Positions 8,907 through 17,890 of a DNA stretch of 64,000 nucleotides are shown piece by piece. The notes under the pieces are model-generated. The model was not told the DNA's origin and did not search any database. It saw only the letters and a program-made list of their open reading frames with translations. Source of the stretch: Pseudomonas sp. R76 (GTDB lineage: Bacteria; Pseudomonadota; Gammaproteobacteria; Pseudomonadales; Pseudomonadaceae); the NCBI RefSeq assembly GCF_009834565.1, contig NZ_CP019428.1, forward strand, positions 5,146,001 to 5,210,000. The letters run 5' to 3'. How positions within the stretch are numbered: position 1 is the first letter of the stretch; the number at the start of each line of letters is the position of its first letter. The position numbers were made by a program, and so were the translations under genes.

Positions 8907-9875
8907 CTAACGCTGCTTCATACGGTCGATAATCACCGCCAGCAACAGGATCGAACCGCGAATCACGTACTGATAAAACGTGTCGATGTTCTTCAGGTTC
9001 ATCGCGTTCTCGATGATCGCCAAAATCAGCACACCGGCAATCACGTGCCGAATCATGCCGATGCCGCCGCTCAGCGATACACCGCCCAGCACACAGGCCG
9101 AAATCACCGTCAACTCAAAGCCCTGCCCAATCATCGGTTGGCCCGAGGTCATGCGCGAGGCGAGGATTACACCGGCCAAGGCGCCGATCAGACCGTGCAC
9201 GGCAAAGATGATGATCTTGGTGCGATCAACGTTCACCCCGGCCAGCAACGCCGCTTCCTGGTTACCGCCGATGGCCATGGTGTTGCGCCCATAGGTGGTG
9301 TAGTTGAGCAGCCAACCGAAGAACACAAAGCACAGCACGGTGATGATGATCGGCACCGGCACGCCCATCAACTGGCCGTTACCGAACACGAAGAAGCGCT
9401 CATCCATCACCCCAACGGCCTTGCCGTTGGAGAAGATGTAGGCCAGGCCACGCACAATCTGCATGGTCGCCAGCGTCGCGATCAACGCGTTGATGCGCAG
9501 CTTGGCGATGACGATGCCGTTGATCAGCCCCACCACCAGGCCCATGGCCAACGCCGCCGACACGCCGAGCACCACGCTGTCGGTGTCGCGAATCACAATC
9601 CCCGCCACCACGCCGGCGCAGGCAATCACCGAGCCCACCGACAGGTCGAAGTGCCCCGACGCCAGGCAGAACAACATGGTGCACGCGGCAATGCCCACCG
9701 TGGAAATCGCCAGGCCCAGCCCACGCATGTTCAGCGGCGAGAGGAAGTTATCGATAAACAACGCGCTGAGCACAAAGATGCTCAACGCGGCGAGCAGCAT
9801 CACCCAATCATCCAGAAATTTGCGTTGGTTGAAACCTGGCCAGAAGCCTTTTGCAGTCTTTACCTGGGACATCAT
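8907..9875 (-). CDS. araH: L-arabinose-type ABC transporter permease
   Basis: A 322-residue membrane protein with 8 to 10 hydrophobic segments. It closely follows E. coli AraH throughout, as recalled: MLFCLASGHFDLSVGSVIACAG, INALIATLATMQIVRGLAYI, RTKIIIF and the signature ASRMTSGQPMIGQGFELTVI. It forms the channel of the AraFGH importer. It lies 14 bases after araG. A GAGGTG site precedes an ATGATG start, so the start may be 9875 or 9872. Substrate is inferred from similarity to AraH; related pentoses or D-galactose are possible. Confidence 0.92.
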   Translation of the reverse strand: MMSQVKTAKGFWPGFNQRKFLDDWVMLLAALSIFVLSALFIDNFLSPLNMRGLGLAISTVGIAACTMLFCLASGHFDLSVGSVIACAGVVAGIVIRDTDSVVLGVSAALAMGLVVGLINGIVIAKLRINALIATLATMQIVRGLAYIFSNGKAVGVMDERFFVFGNGQLMGVPVPIIITVLCFVFFGWLLNYTTYGRNTMAIGGNQEAALLAGVNVDRTKIIIFAVHGLIGALAGVILASRMTSGQPMIGQGFELTVISACVLGGVSLSGGIGMIRHVIAGVLILAIIENAMNLKNIDTFYQYVIRGSILLLAVIIDRMKQR

Positions 9876-9889
9876 TCACCTCGAATTCT

Positions 9890-11389
9890 TCAAGCCCGCG
9901 TACGCGGAAGTGCCAGTTGCAATAGCTGTGCTTCGTCCGCCTGATCGCGGTTCAACTCGCCGGTCAGCACGCCTTCACTCATCACCAGGATGCGGTCGGA
10001 GATGCCCATCACTTCCATCAGGTCGCTGGACACCACGATCACCGCAATGCCGCTGGCCGCCAGGTTGTGGATGATCTGGTAGATCTCCGACTTGGCGCCG
10101 ATGTCGATGCCGCGTGTCGGTTCATCGAGCAGCAACACCTTCATCGGCATCGACAGCCAGCGGCCAAGAATGGCCTTCTGCTGGTTGCCGCCGGACAGGT
10201 ACATGATTTTCTGTTCGGCGTTCGGCGTTTTGACTTTCATCGCCTTGATTTGCTGGTCGGCGTTGCCCTTCTCCCAACCCTCACGCAAGAGCCAGCCAAA
10301 CGTGGAATGGGCGCCGCGTGCGCTGATATTGATGTTCTCGGCGACGCTGGAGAGCGGAATAATGCCTTCCTTTTTACGGTCTTCCGGGCACAGCAATACA
10401 CCTGCGGCGATGGCATCGCGGGGTGAGCGCAGTTGCAGGTTTTCACCACCGAGTTGCAGTTGCCCGGCGGTGGAACGCGTCAGCCCGCTCAGCAGCCGAA
10501 ACAACTCGGTACGCCCCGCGCCGACCAACCCGAACAGGCCAAGAATCTCGCCCTTGTGCACCTGCAGGTTGACCGCTTCTCGCAGGCCCGGGCCGAGCAA
10601 GCCCTCAACCTTGAGCGCCACTTCGCCGCGCTCACGCGGGCGATAGTCGTAGATGTCCTGAATGTCGCGGCCGACCATGCAAGTCACCAACTGGTCGTGG
10701 GTCAGCGTGGCCATGTCGTCAAAGGTGCGCACGAAACGGCCGTCCTTGAACACCGTCACCGCATCACAGATACGGAACACCTCTTCCATGCGGTGCGACA
10801 CGTAGAGCACCACTTTGCCCTCGTCCCGCAGGCGCGTGATGATCGCCATCAAGCGGTCGATCTCCCGCGCCGAGAGGCTGCTGGTGGGTTCGTCGAAGGC
10901 AATGACATGGGCGCCACGGGACAGCGCCTTGGCGATTTCCACCAGTTGGCGCTGGCCCAGCGACAACCGCCCGAGTTTTTCCTGCGGGTCGATTTCATCA
11001 GCCAGGCCTTTGAGACATGCCAGCGCCCGCTTGCGCAGTTGGCCGCCGTTGACCACGCCGAAGCGCGACGGCAAATGCCCGAGGAACAGGTTCTCGGCCA
11101 CGGTCATTTCCGACACCAGGTGCAGTTCCTGGTGGATCACCGCGACGCCGCTGGCAATGCTGTCGGCGGCGGATTTGAAGTCCATGGTCTGCTCGCCGAT
11201 CTGCACCGTGCCGCTGCTCGGAATGTAGGCACCGCCGAGGATTTTCAGCAGCGTCGACTTGCCCGCGCCGTTCTCGCCCATCAGCGCGTGTACCGAATGC
11301 GGCCGCGCTTCAAAGCTGATCTGCGCCAAGGCTTTGACCCCGGGAAAATCCTTGCCGATGCCGTTGAACCGCAGGGCCGCGCCGGTCAT
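9890..11389 (-). CDS. araG: L-arabinose-type ABC transporter ATP-binding protein
   Basis: A 499-residue protein with two fused ABC domains. The first has Walker [10 protein letters not shown] and signature [15 protein letters not shown]; the second has the degenerate loop [10 protein letters not shown] and signature [15 protein letters not shown]. This layout is typical of monosaccharide importers. An open frame continues 36 codons upstream, but that extension lies inside araF and has no family similarity. The ATG at 11389, overlapping the araF stop as ATGA, is the start. Confidence 0.94.
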   Translation of the reverse strand: MTGAALRFNGIGKDFPGVKALAQISFEARPHSVHALMGENGAGKSTLLKILGGAYIPSSGTVQIGEQTMDFKSAADSIASGVAVIHQELHLVSEMTVAENLFLGHLPSRFGVVNGGQLRKRALACLKGLADEIDPQEKLGRLSLGQRQLVEIAKALSRGAHVIAFDEPTSSLSAREIDRLMAIITRLRDEGKVVLYVSHRMEEVFRICDAVTVFKDGRFVRTFDDMATLTHDQLVTCMVGRDIQDIYDYRPRERGEVALKVEGLLGPGLREAVNLQVHKGEILGLFGLVGAGRTELFRLLSGLTRSTAGQLQLGGENLQLRSPRDAIAAGVLLCPEDRKKEGIIPLSSVAENINISARGAHSTFGWLLREGWEKGNADQQIKAMKVKTPNAEQKIMYLSGGNQQKAILGRWLSMPMKVLLLDEPTRGIDIGAKSEIYQIIHNLAASGIAVIVVSSDLMEVMGISDRILVMSEGVLTGELNRDQADEAQLLQLALPRTRA

Positions 11390-12366
11390 TTCCACAGACC
11401 GATTTTGCTCAACTCTTCCTTGAAGTTGGCGCGGGTGATCAGGGTCACGTTGTCCAACGCGGTGAACTTGGCAGGTTCCGTGCCTTTGGTCACCCATTCG
11501 AACATCGCCGTGGCGGTTTTGTAGCCGGAGGCGTCAGGGCTCAGCAGCATCGAGCCATAGAAACCGGTGTCGGACTTTTTCAGCTCTTCAATGGCGTCGG
11601 TGCCATTGATGCCCACGCCGATCACGTTGGCGGCCTTGAAGCCCGCGCTTTCGGTGGCGCGCACGCCGCCCAATACGGTGCTGTCGTTCATGCCGCCGAT
11701 GATCAGGTTTTTCGCGGTACCCGGCAGTTTCACCAGCGCCGAGTTGGTCGAATCCATGCTGCCCGGCACGTCGAGGGTTTTCTGTGCGCTGAACAGGATG
11801 TGGTCAGCAGGCAAGCCGGCAGCCTTGAGGCCTTCGACCGAACCGTCGGTGCGTTTCTTGCCGGTTTCCAGCTCGTCAAAGGTGTTGATGACGGCGTAGG
11901 TTTCCTTCCAGTCCCAGTTGCGATGCTTGGCTTCGGCGGCCATGGCTTCGCCTTGTTTCTGGCCGATTTTGTAGGCGTCCAGGCCGACGTAAGGCACGTC
12001 TTCCATGGGCTTGCCTTTGGCATCGACGAAACGGTCGTCGACGGCCAGCACTTTCAAGCCATTGAGCTTGGCCTTGGCCATGATGGCCGGGCCCAGGGAC
12101 ACGTCCGGCGGGCAGATCACAAAACCCTTGGCGCCGTTGGCTGCGAGGGTATCGATGGCCGAGAGGGTTTTCTCACCGTCAGGCACAGCGATCTTGATCA
12201 CGGTGAAACCCTGGTCCTTGCCGGCTTTTTCGGCAAAGGCCCATTCGGTCTGGAACCAGGGCTCTTCCGCCTGTTTGACCAGGAAGCCGATCTTGACTTC
12301 TTCGGCAGAGACGAAGCCGCTGAAGGCCGCGGCGAGCGCCAGGGCGCCGAGTGTTTTCTTGAACAT
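11386..12366 (-). CDS. araF: L-arabinose-binding periplasmic protein
   Basis: A 326-residue protein with a signal peptide ([21 protein letters not shown]). The mature part is a periplasmic-binding protein type 1 fold: [60 protein letters not shown] and [18 protein letters not shown]. These match AraF closely. It delivers L-arabinose, and probably related sugars, to AraGH. A GAGGTGG site precedes the ATG. It follows the SDR gene by 32 bases and couples to araG. Confidence 0.94.
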   Translation of the reverse strand: MFKKTLGALALAAAFSGFVSAEEVKIGFLVKQAEEPWFQTEWAFAEKAGKDQGFTVIKIAVPDGEKTLSAIDTLAANGAKGFVICPPDVSLGPAIMAKAKLNGLKVLAVDDRFVDAKGKPMEDVPYVGLDAYKIGQKQGEAMAAEAKHRNWDWKETYAVINTFDELETGKKRTDGSVEGLKAAGLPADHILFSAQKTLDVPGSMDSTNSALVKLPGTAKNLIIGGMNDSTVLGGVRATESAGFKAANVIGVGINGTDAIEELKKSDTGFYGSMLLSPDASGYKTATAMFEWVTKGTEPAKFTALDNVTLITRANFKEELSKIGLWK

Positions 12367-12398
12367 GAACCACCTCGTTCTTGTTATTGGAAACGTTT

Positions 12399-13220
12399 TT
12401 AGTCGTGGTACATCACAGACCGCCCGCCATCGATCATCAGGCAGGTTGCATTGATAAAGGGCGCCTCATCCGTGGCCAGGAACAGCGCCGTCATCGCCAC
12501 CTCGACCGGCTGGCCGATGCGCTTGGGCGGGTGCAAATCGAAGGCACGCTTGCGCTCGGCATGCGGGTCGGGGAAACCGTTCCAGTAGTCGACGTTGAGC
12601 TGGGTTTCGATATAGCCCGGCGCGATGGCATTTACGCGGATGCCCTTGGGCGCGTATTCGATGCCCAGCGCGCGGGTCAGGCCGAGCAGGCCGTGCTTGG
12701 CGACCGGGTAGGGAAAGCAGCCGGGGATGATGTGGCTGGAATGGGTGGAGGCGATGTTGATGATGTTGCCGATGCCCTGTTCGATCATGTGCGGCAACAC
12801 CGAACGGCAACCGAACCAGGCGCCGTCGAGGTCGATGGCGAAGCAGCGGCGCCAGTCTTCGTCGCTCATTTCCAGCGGGTCGCGGAACACATTGACGCCG
12901 GCGCAATTGACCAGCACATCCACGCGGCCATAGCGCTCGATGGCCAGGTTGACCAGCGACTGCCATTGTTCTTTGGAGGTGATATCGACGGCTTGCGCGA
13001 CAATCTCGGCGCCACGTTCACGCCAGTGGGCGGCGACTTTCTCAACCTTTTCGGCCTGGATATCAGCGATGACCAGACGCGCCTGCTGGGCCTGGAAGCA
13101 GGCGACGATCGCCTCACCAATGCCTTGGGCCGCGCCGGTAATGATCACAACTTTGTTTTTCAGCCGCTCGCCGTAGGTGGGCTCGGGCACAGCGGGTAAC
13201 GACAACGGTTGGGGCTGCAT
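12399..13220 (-). CDS. SDR oxidoreductase, candidate sugar 1-dehydrogenase of the ara operon
   Basis: A 273-residue classical short-chain dehydrogenase. The cofactor loop is ITGAAQGIGEA, the structural motif is NCAGV, and the catalytic Ser and YxxxK are in ASTHSSHIIPGCFPYPVAKHG. It is the first gene before araFGH. Oxidative L-arabinose use in pseudomonads begins with oxidation of the sugar at C1, so this enzyme may oxidise the sugar brought in by AraFGH (L-arabinose, D-galactose or L-fucose type). The rest of the pathway is not in the window. AGGTGA lies 5 bases before the ATG. Confidence 0.85.
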   Translation of the reverse strand: MQPQPLSLPAVPEPTYGERLKNKVVIITGAAQGIGEAIVACFQAQQARLVIADIQAEKVEKVAAHWRERGAEIVAQAVDITSKEQWQSLVNLAIERYGRVDVLVNCAGVNVFRDPLEMSDEDWRRCFAIDLDGAWFGCRSVLPHMIEQGIGNIINIASTHSSHIIPGCFPYPVAKHGLLGLTRALGIEYAPKGIRVNAIAPGYIETQLNVDYWNGFPDPHAERKRAFDLHPPKRIGQPVEVAMTALFLATDEAPFINATCLMIDGGRSVMYHD

Positions 13221-13280
13221 CGCTTCACCTGTTTTATTTTTGGTAGTGAGTGCTGATGCTGCCGACTATAAACCCATCTT

Positions 13281-13321
13281 TTGAGACATCTCAATATATA
13301 AATTTGCATCCCATATATTGA
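13281..13321. promoter_or_regulatory. Candidate operator of the SDR-araFGH operon
   Basis: Two inverted repeats lie side by side in an AT-rich stretch 60 to 100 bases before the SDR start: TTGAGA-CA-TCTCAA (13281-13294), and arms TCAATATAT and ATATATTGA separated by 13 bases (13291-13321). They overlap at TCAA. Such symmetry suits binding by a dimeric regulator, and the nearby IclR protein is the obvious candidate. No clear -35/-10 pair was recognised. Confidence 0.5.
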
Positions 13322-13337
13322 AACAAAAACAAAAAAA

Positions 13338-13426
13338 TGTGGGAGCGGGCTTGCTCGCGAATGCGGTGTGTCAGTCAATAAATCATTGGCTGAAAAACCG
13401 CATTCGCGAGCAAGCCCGCTCCCACA
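13338..13426. repeat. REPIN (GAGCGGGCTTGCTCGCGAA type)
   Basis: An inverted pair of arms TGTGGGAGCGGGCTTGCTCG, 89 bases in all. It lies between the SDR-araFGH promoter region and the stop of the GNAT gene. Confidence 0.9.
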
Positions 13427-13457
13427 TTTGATCTTCGGTGTTTTAAGACGGGTGATT

Positions 13458-13937
13458 TCAGCCTTGGGCGAAATCGCGCAGCGCGTCGCCTTCCATGCGG
13501 TAACGCACCCATTCTTCCTGCGGCTGCGCGCCGATGGATTTGTAGAAGGCAATCGCCGGCTCGTTCCAGTCCAGCACGCTCCATTCGAAACGTCCGCAAC
13601 CGTTGTCGCAGGCGATCTTCGCCAGGTGGCGCAGCAACTTCTTGCCCGCGCCGCCGCCGCGTTGCTCGGGGTTGATGTAGAGGTCTTCGAGGTACAGGCA
13701 GTTGCTGCCCAGCCACGTGGAGTAGCTGAAAAAGAACACCGCAAAACCAATCGGCAGACCGTCCCGCGAGCAGATCAGGCCATGGGCGGTGGCGCCTTCG
13801 CTGAACAGGCTGCGTTCGATGTCCGCCACACTGGCGATCACTTCATGCCGGGCTTTTTCGTACTCGGCAAGCTCGGTGATGAACGCCAGGATCTGCGCAG
13901 CATCGCTGGGCACGGCGGGGCGAATCTCGATGGTCAT
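13458..13937 (-). CDS. GNAT-family N-acetyltransferase
   Basis: A 159-residue protein from the ATG at 13937 (MTIEIRPAVPSDAAQILAFI). It has the GNAT fold: YLEDLYINPEQRGGGAGKKLLRHLA is the acetyl-CoA-binding loop, and WNEPAIAFYKSIGAQ is the C-terminal motif. It resembles diamine or thialysine acetyltransferases of the SAT2 kind (EYEKARHEV near the start). The substrate cannot be fixed from sequence. A frame extends 10 codons upstream, but similarity to the family begins at this ATG. Confidence 0.87.
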   Translation of the reverse strand: MTIEIRPAVPSDAAQILAFITELAEYEKARHEVIASVADIERSLFSEGATAHGLICSRDGLPIGFAVFFFSYSTWLGSNCLYLEDLYINPEQRGGGAGKKLLRHLAKIACDNGCGRFEWSVLDWNEPAIAFYKSIGAQPQEEWVRYRMEGDALRDFAQG

Positions 13938-14127
13938 GGGCGAGCCTTGGGCAAATTCAAAGCACACATACTAAGGCGGTTTCATGACCAATTGCAGCGC
14001 AATTTAGTGCTGGCCGGGGCGCCTTACTCCGTCGTGGGCTAATGCAAGCACCACCAAGCACAGAACAATCTGTTGCGCTGTGCATGCTAAAAATTGGCCA
14101 TAACTCTAACGCGCTCAAGGTTTAGCC

Positions 14128-15333
14128 ATGCATGTCACTGCACCCGTAAAAAAACGAAGCGCAAAGCTCTTCGCGCTGTTTTGCCTGGCCAGCTTCCTGC
14201 TGTCGCTGTCGTACGGCTCGACGTTTCTGCTGTCGCTGCTGATTCATTCGCGCGGCGGCAACGAGCACGATGCCGGCAGCGTGATCTCCACCGCGATGTT
14301 CAGCACCTTTGTGGCAGTGCTGTTCTCCGGGCATCTGGCCGATGCAGTGGGCGCCGCACGCGCGATTGCGTGGACCGGCGTGTTGCTGGTGGTGGCCTGC
14401 CTGGGGTTCGCCCTGATGCCAGGGTTTGGCCACGGCTTGATGCTGTTCGGGCTCTCATTGGGCTTGGGCTGGGGCGTGTTCTACACCTTGGGCCCGATTA
14501 TCGTCAGCTTGTTGGTGGAGCCGTCGCAGCGGGCCAAGTACTTTGCCTTGCTGTCGGGCAGCATGTTGAGCGGGATCGGCTCCGGCCCTTTGCTCGGCCG
14601 AGCAGCGAGTGCGCTGGAGCTGCCGCTGACCACAGCGTTTTACATCGCCGGGCTCGCCAGCCTCGTCGGGGTGGTGATGTTCTGGCGCATGGGCGCGCAA
14701 CTCAAGCAGCACACCAATACGCCGACCTCGAGGATTTCCTGGGCCGCCAGCCGACACGTGCTGTCATCCAAGGCGGGGTTCGCCATCCTCATGGTCGGCC
14801 TGGGCGGCTGTGTATTTGGCGGCCTGTCGTCGTTCCAAACCAGTTACGCAGCCGCACGTGGCTTGGACTATTCGCTGTTCTTCGCCGGGTTCCTGAGCGC
14901 CGCGATCACCAGCCGTTTGTTGATTGCCGGCCATGTGGTCAAGCGCGATGCCTACTGGGCCGCCTGTGTGTTGTCCGGAGTGATGCTCGGGGCCGTCGCA
15001 CTGCTTGCCTTTGGCGTGAGCGGCAACCTCAGTTACTTGCTGGCCGCTGCCACGCTGGGCGTGGGATACGGCCTGACGTATTCGGTGATCAATGGGTTGG
15101 TGGCCAACGAAGCACCGGTTGGCACTACGTCCCAGGCCTTGCTGCTGTTCAGCCTGGCGTACTTTGTTGGCGTGTTCGGGTTCCCGTGGCTGGCGGGCCA
15201 GATCATCGTGGACCACGGCCTGCCCACACTACTGGCGATTGTCGTGGGCGTGGCGCTGTTTAACTGGCTGATCGCGGTGGCGCGGCTGGTGTGGCGCAGC
15301 GTCTCGGCACACAAAATCTTACAGGTACGCTAA
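14128..15333 (+). CDS. MFS transporter
   Basis: A 401-residue membrane protein with 12 predicted hydrophobic segments, split by a cytoplasmic loop in the middle (WRMGAQLKQHTNTPTSRISW). The short loop SGHLADAVGAARA after the second segment corresponds to the MFS motif A position. It belongs to the drug and metabolite exporter type, but no substrate-specific residues are evident. It stands alone between the GNAT gene and two small genes; the 190-bp gap before it shows no clear regulator site. Confidence 0.85.
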   Translation: MHVTAPVKKRSAKLFALFCLASFLLSLSYGSTFLLSLLIHSRGGNEHDAGSVISTAMFSTFVAVLFSGHLADAVGAARAIAWTGVLLVVACLGFALMPGFGHGLMLFGLSLGLGWGVFYTLGPIIVSLLVEPSQRAKYFALLSGSMLSGIGSGPLLGRAASALELPLTTAFYIAGLASLVGVVMFWRMGAQLKQHTNTPTSRISWAASRHVLSSKAGFAILMVGLGGCVFGGLSSFQTSYAAARGLDYSLFFAGFLSAAITSRLLIAGHVVKRDAYWAACVLSGVMLGAVALLAFGVSGNLSYLLAAATLGVGYGLTYSVINGLVANEAPVGTTSQALLLFSLAYFVGVFGFPWLAGQIIVDHGLPTLLAIVVGVALFNWLIAVARLVWRSVSAHKILQVR

Positions 15334-15418
15334 TACCGTTCGTCGCCATCAAGGCACGAACCGCAAGTGGGGGCTGACCAATAAAGGGTAAGGACATTAA
15401 TCATATGGAGACACCCTC

Positions 15419-15772
15419 ATGAAGAATTCCAAGTTTGCCGCCCTCGCCCTCACCGGCCTGTTGTCTGCTGCCTCGCTGAGCGCCTTTGCTGCCACTTCGT
15501 CCACCGGCAAGACCGACCCGGTCGGCAGCCCGCCCAGCCCTGCCACGCAGGAATCGCAGAAATCGATGGGCACCGGCCTCGACACCAATGGTGGCGCGAT
15601 CATCGACAACAGCGCCGGCGCTGACCCTCGTACACAGGGCAACGACACCCAACGCCAGGCTCCGGCCGCCGTCGGTAACGGCAAGATGGGCCCAGGCATC
15701 AACAATGAGCCCAAGGTCAACAAAGGCGACGACTCGAACATCCCAGGCGCGCCGAAACAACCTGCGCCTTGA
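15419..15772 (+). CDS. Small secreted or periplasmic protein of unknown function
   Basis: A 117-residue protein. Residues 1-24 are a signal peptide (cleavage after AFA). The mature part has low complexity, with many Pro, Gly, Asn, Asp and Thr residues and no cysteine, and is probably disordered (SMGTGLDTNGGAIIDNSAGA). GGAGA lies 7 bases before the ATG. Similar short proteins occur in fluorescent pseudomonads without a known role. A new reading frame begins 51 bases downstream. Confidence 0.75.
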   Translation: MKNSKFAALALTGLLSAASLSAFAATSSTGKTDPVGSPPSPATQESQKSMGTGLDTNGGAIIDNSAGADPRTQGNDTQRQAPAAVGNGKMGPGINNEPKVNKGDDSNIPGAPKQPAP

Positions 15773-15823
15773 TGCACCAATAGCCACACCAACACCCGAT
15801 CATTTCCCAGTGAAGAGGTACGC

Positions 15824-16090
15824 ATGAACGTCGATAGAAACCTTGAAAAAGAAGTCCTCACCCGCCTGCTGCACGCCCACCCGAACGGTTTGGGCAAGGA
15901 GGTGCTGGATAACTACCGCGGCGAGAAGGAAGTGGCCAGTGTCTTGGCGTTCCTGCAGGACCGTGGGTTTATCAAGGATGGGCATGTGACCACCGACGAC
16001 GCCGGTGAATATTCGTTGAACCTGCCGATCAAGCTGACCGCGTCCGGCGTTGACGAGGCGCGCAAGCTCGACGGCGAACGCGCGCAGTAA
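15824..16090 (+). CDS. Small winged-helix-like protein of unknown function
   Basis: An 88-residue protein with a clear GAGGT site before the ATG. The pattern LLHAHPNGLGKEVLDNYRGEKEVASVLAFLQDRGFIKDG resembles a winged helix-turn-helix, ending in ITPSG-like LTASGVDEARKLDG. Proteins of this kind bind DNA or are small adaptor proteins, but no function is known for this one. It may be co-transcribed with the secreted-protein gene 51 bases upstream. Confidence 0.72.
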   Translation: MNVDRNLEKEVLTRLLHAHPNGLGKEVLDNYRGEKEVASVLAFLQDRGFIKDGHVTTDDAGEYSLNLPIKLTASGVDEARKLDGERAQ

Positions 16091-16103
16091 ACGAAGATCC
16101 AAA

Positions 16104-16192
16104 TGTGGGAGCGGGCTTGCTCGCGAATGCGTAGTTTCAGTCGACATTTAAGTGACTGATCTACCGCATTCGCGAGCAAGCCCGCTCCCACA
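16104..16192. repeat. REPIN (GAGCGGGCTTGCTCGCGAA type)
   Basis: An 89-base inverted pair beginning TGTGGGAGCGGGCTTGCTCG, just after the winged-helix gene and before the stop of the methyltransferase gene. Confidence 0.9.
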
Positions 16193-16218
16193 TTTTTGTT
16201 CGGTGTATATCGTGGGAA

Positions 16219-16947
16219 TCAGCGCTGAGCTGAAACCAGCAGCATCATTGGGCGCTCTTGCTCTTCGGCCAATTCTGGCCGAGCTTTCAGGTCCGCTTCG
16301 CTTGGCCCCCACTCCTCCACATGACTGAGCGTAAACCCTGCCTGGATCAACAAATTGAGCAACGTGCCCAGCGTGCGGTGCTGCTTAATCACGCCCTCGG
16401 CCAGCCAGTTCGTTACCCGTGGGCCTTCCAGTTGATAGCCATCCACAGGCCAGCTTTTGCGACCCTGATCGTCCACCAACCAACCCGGATTACGCGGTGC
16501 CATGAAGATCGGGTGCTCGATGGAAAACACCAGGCGCCCGCCCGGCACCAGCGCTTGATGAAGACGCTCGAACAGCCCCTTGAGGTCGACGATGTAATGG
16601 AACGCAAGTGAGCTGTAGGCCAGATCGAATGCGCCAGCAGGCAGGTCGAGCTGTTCCAGGTCGGCAATCGCATAGTTGATGCTCGGCGCCGAGGTCATCT
16701 CGGTGGCCCGCGCCAACATCTTTTGCGACACGTCCAGACCGAGCACCTGCGCTGCGCCCTGCTCCTGTGCCCAGCGGCTGAACCAGCCGTAACCACACCC
16801 CAGGTCCACCACCTTCAAGCCACGCATCGGCGGCAGCAGCGCCTGCAACGCGGGCCACTCCGGCGCACCGGCCAGGCCTTTGACCGAACGGCCCATTTTG
16901 CTGTAGCCCTCGAAGAAGGCTGGCGTGTCGTAGATATTCTGGGTCAT
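16219..16947 (-). CDS. Class I SAM-dependent methyltransferase
   Basis: A 242-residue protein from the ATG at 16947 (MTQNIYDTPAFFEGY). Motif I is VVDLGCGYGWFSRWA, followed by VLGLDVSQKML and the motif IV region FDLAYSSLAFHYI. It belongs to the UbiE/COQ5-like group that methylates small molecules. The frame is open further upstream, but only from this ATG does it match the family. It starts 25 bases after the PfkB kinase stop and may be the last gene of that operon. Substrate unknown. Confidence 0.86.
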   Translation of the reverse strand: MTQNIYDTPAFFEGYSKMGRSVKGLAGAPEWPALQALLPPMRGLKVVDLGCGYGWFSRWAQEQGAAQVLGLDVSQKMLARATEMTSAPSINYAIADLEQLDLPAGAFDLAYSSLAFHYIVDLKGLFERLHQALVPGGRLVFSIEHPIFMAPRNPGWLVDDQGRKSWPVDGYQLEGPRVTNWLAEGVIKQHRTLGTLLNLLIQAGFTLSHVEEWGPSEADLKARPELAEEQERPMMLLVSAQR

Positions 16948-16972
16948 GGGCTGATTCCGTGCGGAGAAGGCC

Positions 16973-17890
16973 CTATTCTGCCAACAACGCATCCACTTCG
17001 TCAGTACCGGGTGAAGTCGCCGGGCCCCAGCGCGTGACCGCCAGCGCAGCCGCCGCATTCGCGCGGCGCGCTGCAGCAGCCGGTTTCAAGCCTTTTGCCA
17101 ACCCGGCAAGGAACACACCGGCATGCGCATCGCCCGCGCCGTTGCTGTCGACGGCGGTCACTTTGAAACCCGGCACATGCTCGGCCTGGCCTTGGCGGCT
17201 GACCCAGCACCCATTCGGCCCATCACGCACCACCAGCAGTGCCTCGGCAGGCAAATGGCGATTGAGTTCGAGCAGGGCCTCGGCCAGCGTACCGGCGCCG
17301 GTAAACGCCAGGGCTTCCGGGCCATTGCTGGTCCAGATATCGATGCGCGGCAGCAAGGCGACCATCAAGGCCGAATCCGGCGCCTTGACCAACGGCCCCG
17401 GGTCGAACACCACCGTGATTTCACGCGGCAGCGCCAACAGCCAATCGAGCAACGCCTGGGCCTTGCCTTCGAGCAACAGGCTGTAGCCGCTGACGTACAC
17501 GTAGTCGTCCGCACGCGGTACGACACTGGCCAAATCCTCGGCGCTCAAATCCCCTTCAGCGCCGATATGCGAAATGAAGGTGCGCTCGGTGGTGGCCTCG
17601 GTCAGCGACACGCATAAACCCGTGTCCTTGCCGGTGCTGGCCGCTTGAGCCATCTCCACGCCTTCGGCCTGCATCGCCGCGCGGGCCAGGTCGCCGAAGC
17701 GCCCGTGGCCATGGCGGCCGAGGTAGACCACCGGCAAGCCGTTACGCCGGGCGGCGGCCATCACGTTGAAACCACCGCCGGCTTCGAAGCTGGCGGATTG
17801 CGCCAGCACGTCGCCGCCGGTCGCCGGCAAGGTGTCGAGGGCCATGACCAGGTCGACGATGACCTGGCCGGTGTGCAGCAATCTAGACAT
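16973..17890 (-). CDS. PfkB-family carbohydrate or nucleoside kinase
   Basis: A 305-residue ribokinase-fold protein. The N-terminal substrate region contains GGGFNVMAAARRNGLPV, and the C-terminal catalytic signature is DSNGAGDAHAGVFLAGL, with the catalytic Asp in NGAGD. Family members phosphorylate sugars or nucleosides. Its start overlaps the permease stop by 8 bases. The set of PfkB kinase, ADP-ribosylglycohydrolase, permease and GntR regulator is the same as that of E. coli YegV, YegU, YegT and YegW. I infer that it phosphorylates the sugar part released from an imported nucleoside-like compound; the substrate is unknown. Confidence 0.88.
   Translation of the reverse strand: MSRLLHTGQVIVDLVMALDTLPATGGDVLAQSASFEAGGGFNVMAAARRNGLPVVYLGRHGHGRFGDLARAAMQAEGVEMAQAASTGKDTGLCVSLTEATTERTFISHIGAEGDLSAEDLASVVPRADDYVYVSGYSLLLEGKAQALLDWLLALPREITVVFDPGPLVKAPDSALMVALLPRIDIWTSNGPEALAFTGAGTLAEALLELNRHLPAEALLVVRDGPNGCWVSRQGQAEHVPGFKVTAVDSNGAGDAHAGVFLAGLAKGLKPAAAARRANAAAALAVTRWGPATSPGTDEVDALLAE

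Noticed and set aside
11390..11497. Longer N-terminus for AraG
   Set aside because: The added 36 codons lie in araF and do not resemble any ABC protein; the ATG at 11389 couples to the araF stop.
14094..15263. A plus-strand open frame overlapping the MFS gene in another frame
   Set aside because: It is arginine-rich and lacks hydrophobic segments; the frame at 14128 has twelve.
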